Positions 1 to 8,117 of a stretch of 64,000 nt of DNA are shown here, in pieces; the first letter of the stretch is position 1, and every line of letters begins with the position of its first letter. The position numbers and the translations under genes are program-made. The notes under the pieces were generated by a model. The model did not search any database. It was given only the letters and a program-made list of their open reading frames with translations, and was not told the origin of the DNA. Source of the DNA: an uncultured Rubrobacteraceae bacterium (GTDB lineage Bacteria; Actinomycetota; Rubrobacteria; Rubrobacterales; Rubrobacteraceae); NCBI GenBank assembly GCA_902806095.1, contig CADCVF010000011.1:60405-124404 (forward strand). The letters are read 5' to 3'.

Positions 1-535
1 TCTGAGGCTAGGATCGGTGCCAGGGACGGAGCGCCGGATCAAACGCTCAGCCCGCTCGAAGAAGCGGGTGCGGTCCAGTAGCGGATTCCAGAACCCCGCG
101 GTGATGCAGTAGTAGGTGTCGTAGGGGCTCTCGTGATGGATGTCGTGATGCTCTCTGGAGAGGATCACACCCCACGCCTGCAACCATCCTACAAAGGCCG
201 GAGGGACGTCCATGTGCGCCCACTTGTGGAACTGGTTGGTAAGGAAGGCAGCGAGGCACAAGAAGAGAAAGAAGGTCCCGAAGAGATACCCATAGTACGT
301 AGTCTCGAGGGGCAGGACGACCCATACGACAAGCATGAAGGGTAGGCTCGCCAGGCTGTTGTTGCCGTTGGCGTCAACGAAGTCGTTGCCGACGATCCCT
401 TTAGTGATAGACATCCACGCCTATCCACAACAAAAGCAATGTAAAGCACAAAATGCCGAGGACTTCCAGCAAGTAATGGCCTCTGCTGGTCTCGGGACGG
501 AACCGCTCTTGCGTAGCCTGGTCTTGCTGGGTCAT
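1..535 (-). pseudogene. CarF/TMEM189-type plasmanylethanolamine desaturase, internally deleted, cut by window edge
   Basis: Two minus-strand pieces of one lipid-desaturase-like gene lie in different frames. The upstream piece starts at ATG 535 behind a perfect AAGGAGGT ribosome site and encodes 44 residues with one membrane segment, then stops at 401-403. The downstream piece is open from ATG 414 to the window edge and carries family motifs: NDFVDANGN, FHKWAH, REHHDIHHESPYDTYYC and FWNPLLDRTRFFE. In this family the two parts are joined by about 60 residues containing a second membrane helix and an HH-D motif; those are missing and the frame shifts at the join (about 401-414). The family introduces the vinyl-ether double bond of plasmalogens in the membrane. 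I infer an inactivating deletion; an assembly error is the alternative. The 3' end lies outside the window. Confidence 0.8.
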
Positions 536-600
536 ATACAACCTCCTTAGCGGGGCATACGAAAAGGGATTATCCCTGGATCAGTGCTGAGGAGAACGCT

Positions 601-648
601 TGCCGGCACGCCTCCCGGCACGTGACACCAGAGGGCCTCAACCCTCTG
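601..648 (-). terminator. Two adjacent hairpins between the DUF4230 gene and the desaturase remnant
   Basis: A 7-bp hairpin (CAGAGGG/CCCTCTG, 629-648) and a 6-bp hairpin (TGCCGG/CCGGCA, 601-620) follow the stop of the DUF4230 gene on the minus strand. There is no T-run, so termination is weakly supported. Confidence 0.35.
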
Positions 649-662
649 AGCTCTACCCCTTC

Positions 663-1292
663 TTAGCGGAACCGGACCTCCTCGAATCCTAGAGTAGTGA
701 CGAATGCTCGTACGCTATCTTCTGCGTTGTGTTCGGCGGTATCTAGAATCCTGTTCTCGCGCGCGGCGGCTCTGATCTTCTCCACCGCCTGCAGCCGGGC
801 TACTTCGACTAGGTCATCGTCTGGGCGAATGTTCAGGGGGCTGAAGTCGCGGTCGTAGACTCGGGTCTTCCCCTCGTCGAGGCTGGCCGAGAGGATCTCG
901 GGTTTGGGTAGGTCTATGGTGACGGTGTCGTCGTTCACGATCACATCATCCTTGCCGACCTCGCCGAGGTCAATCCCGGCCTCGACTTCTCCTGTGGCTA
1001 TCACCAGGACCTTCTCTCCGTTGAACAGGCGGTCCACAATATCGCCACCGGTCTCCCTCGTGACCGGCACGGACTCGGTCCAACGCACCGTAGCGAGCTG
1101 GTCGAGTTCCTGTATCCCTTCCACCACCACTGGTCCCGTCGACGTGCGCGGCGGCTGCTCTCCGAGGAGCGGCCCCACCATCGGCAGCAACGAGCCATAG
1201 CGCGCGAGCCCGACGCCCAGCGCGATGCCCAAGACGACGATGACGAGCGCCAGAACGAGCGTCGCACCCAATCCGCCGCCCTTGTTACCCAT
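663..1292 (-). CDS. DUF4230 family membrane-anchored protein
   Basis: 209 residues. A glycine-rich N-terminus is followed by one hydrophobic segment (about residues 9-30), then a soluble domain with the DUF4230 pattern: QELDQLATVRW, a VEAGIDLGEV strand pair, and TVTIDLPKPEILSASLDE. The family is widespread, usually anchored by one N-terminal helix, and has no established biochemical function. The ATG at 1292 has an AAGGG ribosome site just upstream. It appears to be a single-gene unit: hairpins lie downstream, and a composite repeat lies upstream at 1333-1622. The family call is from motif recognition; function is unknown. Confidence 0.75.
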   Translation of the reverse strand: MGNKGGGLGATLVLALVIVVLGIALGVGLARYGSLLPMVGPLLGEQPPRTSTGPVVVEGIQELDQLATVRWTESVPVTRETGGDIVDRLFNGEKVLVIATGEVEAGIDLGEVGKDDVIVNDDTVTIDLPKPEILSASLDEGKTRVYDRDFSPLNIRPDDDLVEVARLQAVEKIRAAARENRILDTAEHNAEDSVRAFVTTLGFEEVRFR

Positions 1293-1332
1293 GTACGCCC
1301 TTTCCGACCGTGCAGTTGCAGAAATTCTACAC

Positions 1333-1622
1333 CGTCGTGTGTAAGGCTTGCGCCTTACACACGACGAGCACTCAGCATTTCAGCACGCGCCCTGTCGGGC
1401 GCTTGTCAGCAATTCAGCTTAGTTGAGAAGCGGCTCGCGTTCGTATTGCTCTGCGGCAGATATGGCCCCGCCTCGTTTTCCGCGGAGCCTGGGGCTGCGA
1501 GTGGGAGCATCGGTAGCCAAGGCACTGGCTGAAAAGCTGACAAGCCGCCTGGCGAAGCCTGGCGGCGTGCTGACTGGCTGAAATGCGCGAGTTGGGAGAG
1601 GCACAAGCCTCTCCCAACTCGC
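1333..1622. repeat. TCAGC/GCTGA composite inverted repeat, copy 1, with hairpins at both ends
   Basis: The left end is a 15-bp perfect hairpin (1333-1347 with 1352-1366, loop TTGC). Then come TCAGC boxes flanking a GCGCCC/GGGCGC hairpin (1371-1427), about 90 bp of unrelated sequence, and GCTGA boxes around a GCCGCC/GGCGGC hairpin (1525-1586). The right end is a 16-bp perfect hairpin (1587-1602 with 1607-1622) that ends 3 nt from the stop codon of the YjzC-like gene. The 290 bp hold no credible gene. Confidence 0.8.
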
Positions 1623-1624
1623 TA

Positions 1625-1837
1625 TCACGCCTGAATATTCGTCTGGCGCCAGCGGGTGTGCACCCCGAGGCTCCCGGCCTCGGGGAACTCCTCTCCTTTG
1701 GAGAGCTGAACCCTGACCGGCGGGAGCATGGTTCCCCTGTCGCAGATGTAGGTGCCCGAGAAAGGGGCCTTCTCGCCAGGCCCGAAGGTGGGTCCATAGG
1801 GCCTGTAGCGGGCTAGTATGTCTTCCAGGCTGGCCAT
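1625..1837 (-). CDS. YjzC-like small soluble protein
   Basis: 70 residues. The core (GPGEKAPFSGTYICD, then PVRVQLSKGEEFPEAG and a terminal TRWRQ) resembles the small Bacillus YjzC family, which has the layout PGDKAPNNGVY ... IKLNAGDRFPE ... W. Function is unknown. The ATG at 1837 overlaps the TGA stop of serA by one base (TGATG), so translation is probably coupled to serA; a GTG at 1840 is the alternative start. It is the last gene of the serine operon. The composite repeat hairpin begins 3 nt after its stop codon. Confidence 0.65.
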   Translation of the reverse strand: MASLEDILARYRPYGPTFGPGEKAPFSGTYICDRGTMLPPVRVQLSKGEEFPEAGSLGVHTRWRQTNIQA

Positions 1838-3405
1838 CACAGCGTCACGGAGCGGGCCTCGTCGAAACCCGGGGTCTCGAGGAGGGCGTTCAGGACTTCT
1901 TCGGTTACGGGCTCGTCCACGGTTACGGCCATAGCCGCGCGAGAACCGGGCTCTCCACGCCCGACGGCCATGTTGCCGATGTTGATACCGTGCTCCCCGA
2001 GGATGCCGCCGAGCTTCCCGATCATGCCTGGCCTGTCCTCATTGCGGATGAAGAGCATGTGCTTTTCGGGCACAACGTCGAAGTCGAACCCCATGGCCTC
2101 TACGAGCCGCGGCTGCATCCTCGGCCCGAAGAGCGTCCCGCTGACTGTGTTCTCACCCATGCGCAGCTCCACGAGGCTCGTGTAGTCGGCGCTCTCCGAA
2201 GTGCGCGAGGTCTCGACCTTGAGCCCCCGCTCCCTCGCGAGCGCTGGCGTGTTGACGAAATTCAAGGGCTCGAAGACCATCGACGCTAGGAGTCCTTTCT
2301 GGGCCGAGACGTCGAGGAGTCGTGTGTCGAATCCTGCGACCTCGCCACGGTACTCGACCCTGAGGGTATCACCAGTGTGGTCCGCAAGCTGGTAGAGCAG
2401 ACTTCCCAGAGCCTCACACAGTCCCGAGAACTGGGCCACGAACTCGGCACCCTCCCCCACTGGCACGGGGGCGTTTATTGCGTGCATCGGGACGGCGCCT
2501 CCAAGGGCCGTCGCCACCTGCTCGGCGGCCGTGATGCCCGCCCTGTCCTGGGCTTCGGCCGTGCTCGCCCCGAGGTGGGGCGTTACCACCACGTTGGAGA
2601 GCGTGAAGATCGGGGAGTCAGTCGTCGGCTCCTCAGCGAACACGTCGAGCGCGGCACCGGCGATGGCGCCCTCTTTGAGGGCGTTGTAGAGGGCCCTCTC
2701 ATCGACGATTCCGCCTCGGGCCACGTTTATGAGATAGGCGGTCGGCTTCATCTTGGCCAGGGCGTCCTGGTTCACTAGCCCCATCGTCTGCGGGGTGCGA
2801 GGGACGTGTAGCGAGACGAAATCAGCCCGCTCGAAGACTTCGTCCGTGGTCTCTGCCCGCCCGACGTTCATCGAGCGCATCCTGTCCTCGGAGACGTAGG
2901 GGTCGTAGGCCAGGACCCGCATCCCCATACCCAGGGCGCCGCGCGCCACGATGGCGCCGACGTGACCGAGCCCGATCAGACCTATAATCTTCTCCGAGAC
3001 CTCGACACCCTTGAGCGCGCTCCGCTTCCATTGCCCACCCCGCAAGGAAGAGTCAGCGGCAGGGATGCGCCGCGCCGCAGCGAGCATGAGCCCCAAAGTA
3101 TGCTCGGCCGCGGCGACCGTGTTGCTCTCGGGGGCGTTGGCGACGATGATGCCGCGCTTGGTGGCGGCCTCTATATCTATGTTGTCCACGCCGATTCCGG
3201 CACGGCCGATAGCTTTGAGGTTCCTGGCCCGCTCTATTACATCAGCAGTAACCTTCGTGGCGCTGCGGATGATGAGGCCGTCGTAATCCCCGATCCTCTG
3301 GAGCAACTCTTCCGGACTGAGGTCGAGGAGTACGTCCACCTCGAAATCTCGCTCTAGGAGCTCTATGCCCGGGTCGGCGAGCTTTTCGGGGATGAGGACC
3401 TTCAA
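1837..3405 (-). CDS. serA: D-3-phosphoglycerate dehydrogenase (long ACT-domain type)
   Basis: 522 residues. The enzyme oxidises 3-phosphoglycerate to 3-phosphohydroxypyruvate with NAD+, the first step of serine synthesis in the cytoplasm. The catalytic and NAD-binding domains cover about 1-310, with the Rossmann motif GLIGLGHVGAIVARGA and the dehydrogenase signatures LINVARGGIVDE and VTPHLGASTAEAQ. An intervening ASB-type domain follows (about 315-450), then an ACT domain (NEDRPGMIGKLGGILGEHG) that in relatives mediates serine feedback. Length fits the actinobacterial and Bacillus type. Its start overlaps the stop of the upstream aminotransferase by 4 nt, so the two form one operon. Confidence 0.95.
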   Translation of the reverse strand: MKVLIPEKLADPGIELLERDFEVDVLLDLSPEELLQRIGDYDGLIIRSATKVTADVIERARNLKAIGRAGIGVDNIDIEAATKRGIIVANAPESNTVAAAEHTLGLMLAAARRIPAADSSLRGGQWKRSALKGVEVSEKIIGLIGLGHVGAIVARGALGMGMRVLAYDPYVSEDRMRSMNVGRAETTDEVFERADFVSLHVPRTPQTMGLVNQDALAKMKPTAYLINVARGGIVDERALYNALKEGAIAGAALDVFAEEPTTDSPIFTLSNVVVTPHLGASTAEAQDRAGITAAEQVATALGGAVPMHAINAPVPVGEGAEFVAQFSGLCEALGSLLYQLADHTGDTLRVEYRGEVAGFDTRLLDVSAQKGLLASMVFEPLNFVNTPALARERGLKVETSRTSESADYTSLVELRMGENTVSGTLFGPRMQPRLVEAMGFDFDVVPEKHMLFIRNEDRPGMIGKLGGILGEHGINIGNMAVGRGEPGSRAAMAVTVDEPVTEEVLNALLETPGFDEARSVTL

Positions 3406-4559
3406 GCCCTCACCCCGCTCTTCGAGAAGACCCTCTGGGTCGCGCCGACGCCCTTGCCGATCTCGAGGGGGTAGCCGAGAGACTCGAGCGCGAGCTCAGT
3501 GGCCGCTATCGTGGCGATGATATCGAAGGCGTCGAAGTAGCCGCAGTGTCCGATGCGGAAGATCCTGCCCGCCAGCGCGCCCTGGCCGCCGGCGACCTGT
3601 ATCCCATGCTCGCGGAAGACCATACGCACGAGCTGCTTGCCGTCTATCCCCTCAGGCACCCACGCCGCGGTAACGGCCGAGTTGGGGTCCTCATCGGGCC
3701 CGAAGAGCTCGAGCCCCATGCCCTTGACCCCTTCCCTCGATGCCCTTCCTAGCATCACGTGACGCGCGAAGACGTTCTCGACGCCCTCATCGATAAGCTG
3801 CTGCAAAGCGACGTCGAGCTGGATGATGAGGCTCACCGCGGGGGTCCACGCCGTCTGCGCGGGGTCCCTCTCGAAGGCCTTCTTTGCCGCCGTCCAGTCG
3901 AAGTAGTAGCGCGGCATCCGCGACACTTCGTGCATCCGCATGGCCCGCTCGCTGACGCTAACGAACGCCAGTCCAGGAGGCGTCATTAGCGCTTTCTGAG
4001 AGCCTGCGACGACGACGTCGACGCCCCACTCGTCGGTCCTCAGCGTGCAGGCCCCGAGGCCCGAGACAGCATCGACGATGGTGACGACGTTCGTCGCGGC
4101 CCTGGCGAAGCCCTCTATGTCGTTGACGGTGCCCGTCGAGGTCTCCGAGAGCACGCAGATGGCGGCTTTGATCTCAGGGTCGTTAGCCAGCGCGTCGGCG
4201 ACCTCGTCGTTGTCAGCCTTTACGCCCCAGTCGTACTCGAGCTCGGTGACCTCGAGGCCGAAGGCCCGGCTCATCTTGACCCACCGGCCACCGAAGTTGC
4301 CATTGTTTACGACAAGCACCTTGTCTCCCGGCGAAAACAGGTTCTGGATCGCACCCTCGAATGCCCCGGTCCCGCTCGCCGCGCAGGTAAAGATGTCGTT
4401 CTCCGTCAAGAACACCCGATTCAAATTCTCGTTCACCCTGGTGAAAACCTCGCCGAACTCCGGTGTGCGGTGGTGGATAATGGGTAGCGCCCCCGCCGCT
4501 GAGACCTCGGGCGGTATAGGAGTGGGGCCAGGAGACATAAGACGGTACTTGTTCATCAT
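3402..4559 (-). CDS. Class V PLP aminotransferase, probable phosphoserine or serine-type transaminase
   Basis: 385 residues. Fold-type I, class V aminotransferase of the alanine-glyoxylate/serine-pyruvate group: N-terminal MSPGPTPIPPEV, the PHHRTPEF-like HHRTPEF motif, the cofactor-aspartate stretch VDAVSGLGA, and the likely Schiff-base lysine in AGSQKALMTPPG (about residue 190). The 4-nt overlap with serA suggests it acts as the second enzyme of serine synthesis in place of classical SerC. That role is inferred from context, since many relatives are glyoxylate transaminases. No serB is in the window. The start is ATG-ATG with a GAGAGGAAG ribosome site about 8 nt upstream, and a TAAAAT -10-like box lies near 4600. 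Confidence 0.85.
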   Translation of the reverse strand: MMNKYRLMSPGPTPIPPEVSAAGALPIIHHRTPEFGEVFTRVNENLNRVFLTENDIFTCAASGTGAFEGAIQNLFSPGDKVLVVNNGNFGGRWVKMSRAFGLEVTELEYDWGVKADNDEVADALANDPEIKAAICVLSETSTGTVNDIEGFARAATNVVTIVDAVSGLGACTLRTDEWGVDVVVAGSQKALMTPPGLAFVSVSERAMRMHEVSRMPRYYFDWTAAKKAFERDPAQTAWTPAVSLIIQLDVALQQLIDEGVENVFARHVMLGRASREGVKGMGLELFGPDEDPNSAVTAAWVPEGIDGKQLVRMVFREHGIQVAGGQGALAGRIFRIGHCGYFDAFDIIATIAATELALESLGYPLEIGKGVGATQRVFSKSGVRA

Positions 4560-4673
4560 GGGTGCTGAGCTTCCTCTCTCACCGCGTTCAACAGGACTTT
4601 CATTTTAGACATAATCGTTGCCGATGGCTACATGATGGGACATCTCTTTTACAAAGTGTTGCTTGATATTAGC

Positions 4674-4847
4674 ATGTCAGCATTTCAGCACGCTCAGGCT
4701 AGCGCCTTCGCTTGTCAGCATGTCAGCAAGGGCTTGGGCAAACGCAAGCTGAATTGCTGAAATGCCGACAAGCGACAGCCGTAGGCTGGAGCGTGCTGAC
4801 TTGCTGACAAGCGGGTTTAGGAAGGGTTGACCCTTCCTAAACCCGCT
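4674..4847. repeat. TCAGC/GCTGA composite inverted repeat, copy 2
   Basis: Left half: TGTCAGCATTTCAGC, a GC-rich hairpin, then TTGTCAGCATGTCAGC. The centre contains GGGCTTGGGCAAACGCAAG. Right half: GCTGAATTGCTGAAATGC and GCTGACTTGCTGACAAGC. It ends in an 18-bp perfect stem (4810-4827 with 4830-4847, two-base loop). That stem contains the last codons and the TAG stop (4837-4839) of the oxidoreductase gene, so the repeat has formed the end of that reading frame. Confidence 0.85.
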
Positions 4848-6027
4848 GGAAAGTTTTTGTCCTGGCTGACTCGCGGGCGGCGAGGCACATGGCGGCGCTG
4901 AGGAGCCCATCTCTGAGCGAAGCGTTGGGCTTGGCGCGTCCTCTTACCAGGTCCAGGAAGCTTTCGGCGAGGATGAGATCTCCGCCGGCATGCCCGTCGT
5001 CTTCTATATCCACCCGCAACCGCTTGACCTTCTCGGAGCGGTGGTGGATGAGTCGCAACTCCGCCTGAGCCAGGTCGAACTCGAGGGTCGCCTCGTATCC
5101 TACGACCGTGGCCCCGCGTCTGTAGGCTGCGCGGCGCGAGAGGAAGTTCTGGCTGTAGCCGGCGTGGATGCCGTTCTCGTACATGATGAGCGCGGAGCCG
5201 GCGTCGTGGTTCTGTATCTCGCGGCTGAAGGCGCACCAGTGGTCTGTCCTGTCGTCGCTGTCCTGGTACATGCCGCCGTCATCCCCCCTGCGGGCTAGAT
5301 TCTGGGGACTCTCAGGGCACGTCTCGGTCTCATCGCAGGCCGAACACCTGAGGTCGTGGGGTTTCTCTCCGCCGTAGACCCTGCGCGACTCCATCGCGGC
5401 GACGCCGACGGGACGGCTTCCTGCGAGCAGGTTGATGCAGTCGAAATCGTGGGTGGCTTTCTGGAGCCAGAGGCCGCCTGTCTGGTCGTGGTTCCTGTAC
5501 CACTGTCCGAAGTACACCCCACCGTAGGGTACGTTGTTTACGGCCTGGATCTGGTTGATCGTCCCAAGTACGCCAGAGTTCACGATCTCGAGCACCTTCG
5601 AGAAGAGAGGCGTATGGCGTAAGGGGAACGAGACGGCGACCTCATCCTCCCTGCCCCTGAATGCCTCCCGCAGCGCCCCTAGCTCATCCGGGCTTATGGC
5701 GACCGGTTTCTCCAGAAAGAGTGGCAGCCCAACAGAGGCGACCTTGAGGGCCATTGGAGTATGCAGGTGGCACCGCGTTCCGATTACGACGCCGTCGTAG
5801 TCAGCAGGGTCTTCAAGCATGGCGTCAGCCGAAGGATAGATCAGCGCCCCAGCATCATGAGCCCCGACCATCGCGAGCCGGCGGCGGGCGCCCTCGGTGT
5901 CAGGGTCGGCGACGGCCAGGATACTCACGCTAGGGTCGACAGCCTGCATCGAGGCGACCATCGTGGCTGCCCGGTGTCCGAGCCCGATCACGGCGAGCCT
6001 CGTCACGACGCCTGGATCAGACACCAC
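4837..6027 (-). CDS. Gfo/Idh/MocA family NAD(P)-dependent oxidoreductase
   Basis: 396 residues. The N-terminal Rossmann domain shows RLAVIGLGHRAATM, VADPDTEGARR and the EKPVAIS motif with the conserved lysine. The C-terminal domain has the substrate-side pattern KATHDFDCINLLAG. A four-cysteine stretch at about residues 225-245 (CSAC then CPES) might bind a metal; that is unusual for the family and unproven. GTG start at 6027. It is the last gene of the amino-sugar uptake operon, so a sugar or amino-sugar substrate is likely, but the exact reaction cannot be read from sequence. Its final codons lie inside the outer hairpin of repeat copy 2. Confidence 0.85.
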   Translation of the reverse strand: MVSDPGVVTRLAVIGLGHRAATMVASMQAVDPSVSILAVADPDTEGARRRLAMVGAHDAGALIYPSADAMLEDPADYDGVVIGTRCHLHTPMALKVASVGLPLFLEKPVAISPDELGALREAFRGREDEVAVSFPLRHTPLFSKVLEIVNSGVLGTINQIQAVNNVPYGGVYFGQWYRNHDQTGGLWLQKATHDFDCINLLAGSRPVGVAAMESRRVYGGEKPHDLRCSACDETETCPESPQNLARRGDDGGMYQDSDDRTDHWCAFSREIQNHDAGSALIMYENGIHAGYSQNFLSRRAAYRRGATVVGYEATLEFDLAQAELRLIHHRSEKVKRLRVDIEDDGHAGGDLILAESFLDLVRGRAKPNASLRDGLLSAAMCLAARESARTKTFQRV

Positions 6028-6046
6028 CCGCTCCGGATGCCGCGTA

Positions 6047-6067
6047 GCCTCTCAGGCTGGGAGAGGC
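6047..6067 (-). terminator. Intra-operon hairpin after the solute-binding protein gene
   Basis: A 7-bp stem GCCTCTC/GAGAGGC with a 7-nt loop lies between the solute-binding protein and the oxidoreductase. There is no T-run. Such hairpins often protect the 3' end of binding-protein mRNA or reduce read-through; that role is inferred. Confidence 0.4.
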
Positions 6068-6090
6068 ATACTGGGGTCGTTCCCACTGAA

Positions 6091-7887
6091 CTACTGCCCG
6101 GCGGGTTTGAGGGTGCCGTCCATGATCATCATGACAGCGAAGCTGTCTTCGTAGGGGCTGTTCTGGTAGATGGGGTTGCTATCAGGCAACCAGCCGGTAA
6201 CCCGTTCGCCATCGAGTGCGGGGTTGTTGCCGAGGCGCTCCCAGAGCGGGATGACCGGTAGGAGCTCGTTGAAGATCTTGGACAGTTTGGTGACGGTCGC
6301 CTTCTGGCCCTCCTCGTCGAGGCCCGAGGCGGTCTGGATGATCAACTCCTCCAGGTCCACCTCACCGAAGGACTCAGTATCCTGCGTCATGTCGTAAGAG
6401 ATGCCTCCGCCCGATGCGGCCACGTTGTACGTGATCAGGGGGTGCTGGAACGAGTAGACGGGATGCGGCTGTCCCTGGCCCCATGCCTGGATGCCCATCT
6501 CGAACTGGCCGTCCAGTACCCTTGGTTCCCACTGGGTGAAGGTAACCGTCCTGACGGTCGTCTTGATGCCGAAACTCGTGAGCTGGTCGGCCAGGTTCTT
6601 GGCGGCCGCCGACCAGTCGGCGAACTCGGCCGGGGCACCAAGCTCGTACTCCATCCTCTCCCCTTCGGGCGACACCCAGACTCCGCCGTCCTTCTCGAAG
6701 CCCAGATCCTCCATCATGCTTGTGGCTTTATCCGGGTCATGCTCGTAGGGGTTCATGCCGGCGAGGTCCTGTTCGGAGACCCAGTCTTTGATGAGGACAT
6801 CCGAGACGCCCGTCATGTACTCGGATCTCCTGGCTGAGTCGGCCAGTGAGACGGTGGCGTTCTCGTACATATCTACGGCATGCGCGATGGCCTGCCTCAC
6901 CTTCGGGTCGGCGACGGCTTTGATCTTCGCGTAGTTGAAATAGAGCGCCGGTCCAGAGTAAGTCGGAGGCCTGAGGATGCGGATCCCCTGATCCTTGAAA
7001 GACTTCTCGGTGGCGAGCGGGAACCCGTGCGTGGCGTAGTCAATGTCCTTGGAGAGCACTATCGGGGTAACAGCGGGGACCTCGCCGTTGTAGATGATCA
7101 TCCTGTCGAAGTTGGTCCGGTCGGCGTTCCAGGCGGTGTCTACCTTGTCCATAGTCAGCTGTGACTCGGTTATGCTCTTCTTGTCTATGTTGTACGGGCC
7201 GGAGACGACCAACTGCTCGGGCCTGAACTCCTCGAACTTCGTGACCACATCCCTGTACTCCTTGGACTCAGAGTCGGCGTCACTGTCGAACAGTTGCTGG
7301 GCCTTGTCAGACCATTCTCCGTAGACCGAGTGTGCCCTGATGCGCTCCCGTAAGACCAGGCGCTCGACGACCGTGGAGGGGTCTTTCATCTTGAAAGTCA
7401 GGTTGTACTCGTCGTCGGGCTCCACGGACGCAAGATAGTTCCACGCGAGCTGCTCCTGCAGGCGGAGTATGTTGAAGGTAGCGACGATGTCCTTCGAGGT
7501 GAACTCCGAGCCGTCGCTCCACTTCGCGCCCTTGCGCAACGTTACCTTGAACACGTCGGGCGGTTCGTATCCCCACTCCGTAGCCATGTAAGGTACGTAT
7601 TTCCGCTCGGCCCACCTGTACATCGCCATGGGCATCTCCAGTACGTCCTGATAGAGCGTCAGCTGGAAGAAGGCGTTGGTGACGAAAGTGTTGTAGTGTC
7701 CAATGGGCGGTAGCTGGTAGGGATAAGCTCCGTGAAACTCCGCAGCACCGCCACCCCCGCCCTCCCCATAACCCTGGCCTCCTCCACCGCATCCCGCAAG
7801 CAGTAGTCCGGCCCCCGCTGCCCCCAAACCAAGAAACTGCCGCCGGCTCAACTCTCTGGGACGGTAGATCCTCTTGCCCGTGCTCAC
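6091..7887 (-). CDS. Solute-binding lipoprotein of an Opp/Dpp-type ABC importer (SBP_bac_5)
   Basis: 598 residues. The N-terminus has a twin-arginine motif (SRRQFLGLG), a hydrophobic stretch and a lipobox (LLLAGC) followed by a glycine linker, so it is probably exported folded and lipid-anchored outside the membrane. The body has extracellular family 5 features: MATEWGYEPPDVFKVTLRKG, AKWSDGSEFTSKDIVATF and KVRQAIAHAVD. It captures ligand for the permease pair and ATPases encoded upstream. Family 5 proteins bind peptides but also oligosaccharides, for example Vibrio chitooligosaccharide-binding proteins. The neighbouring GH20 gene favours chito-oligosaccharides or other amino sugars (inference). 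GTG start at 7887 with AAGGAGG 5 nt upstream. Confidence 0.9.
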   Translation of the reverse strand: MSTGKRIYRPRELSRRQFLGLGAAGAGLLLAGCGGGGQGYGEGGGGGAAEFHGAYPYQLPPIGHYNTFVTNAFFQLTLYQDVLEMPMAMYRWAERKYVPYMATEWGYEPPDVFKVTLRKGAKWSDGSEFTSKDIVATFNILRLQEQLAWNYLASVEPDDEYNLTFKMKDPSTVVERLVLRERIRAHSVYGEWSDKAQQLFDSDADSESKEYRDVVTKFEEFRPEQLVVSGPYNIDKKSITESQLTMDKVDTAWNADRTNFDRMIIYNGEVPAVTPIVLSKDIDYATHGFPLATEKSFKDQGIRILRPPTYSGPALYFNYAKIKAVADPKVRQAIAHAVDMYENATVSLADSARRSEYMTGVSDVLIKDWVSEQDLAGMNPYEHDPDKATSMMEDLGFEKDGGVWVSPEGERMEYELGAPAEFADWSAAAKNLADQLTSFGIKTTVRTVTFTQWEPRVLDGQFEMGIQAWGQGQPHPVYSFQHPLITYNVAASGGGISYDMTQDTESFGEVDLEELIIQTASGLDEEGQKATVTKLSKIFNELLPVIPLWERLGNNPALDGERVTGWLPDSNPIYQNSPYEDSFAVMMIMDGTLKPAGQ

Positions 7888-7934
7888 TAGCTGCCTCCTT
7901 TTCGACCAGAGTGTGTTTCACAGTACGCACATAC

Positions 7935-8117
7935 CTAACGCCTGCTGTACAGAACCAGCAACGTTACAGCCACGAGAAAGACCACCCCCATCACCAGGGT
8001 AACGAGGGTAATAGCATACTCGGCGGTTCCCGGGTCCAGAAAGAACATCAGGAAGAAAGACGGTATGACTATAAGAAACCCTATCCGGAATCCGGCGCGT
8101 CCAAGTTCAGGGATCAC
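7935..8117 (-). CDS. Small two-helix membrane protein of the ABC operon
   Basis: 60 residues with two predicted membrane segments (about residues 11-27 and 35-56) and a short basic C-terminus. The ATG overlaps the stop of the upstream ATPase gene by 4 nt, which argues that it is real and cotranslated. I do not recognise a family. It could be an accessory subunit of the importer or simply a small operon-linked membrane protein. Confidence 0.65.
   Translation of the reverse strand: MIPELGRAGFRIGFLIVIPSFFLMFFLDPGTAEYAITLVTLVMGVVFLVAVTLLVLYSRR

Noticed and set aside
1333..1622. Insertion sequence ends
   Set aside because: No transposase frame and no target duplication seen between the hairpins; the architecture fits a non-autonomous repeat instead.
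4560..4673. T-box leader before the serine-pathway operon
   Set aside because: No T-box sequence or antiterminator was found in the short leader.
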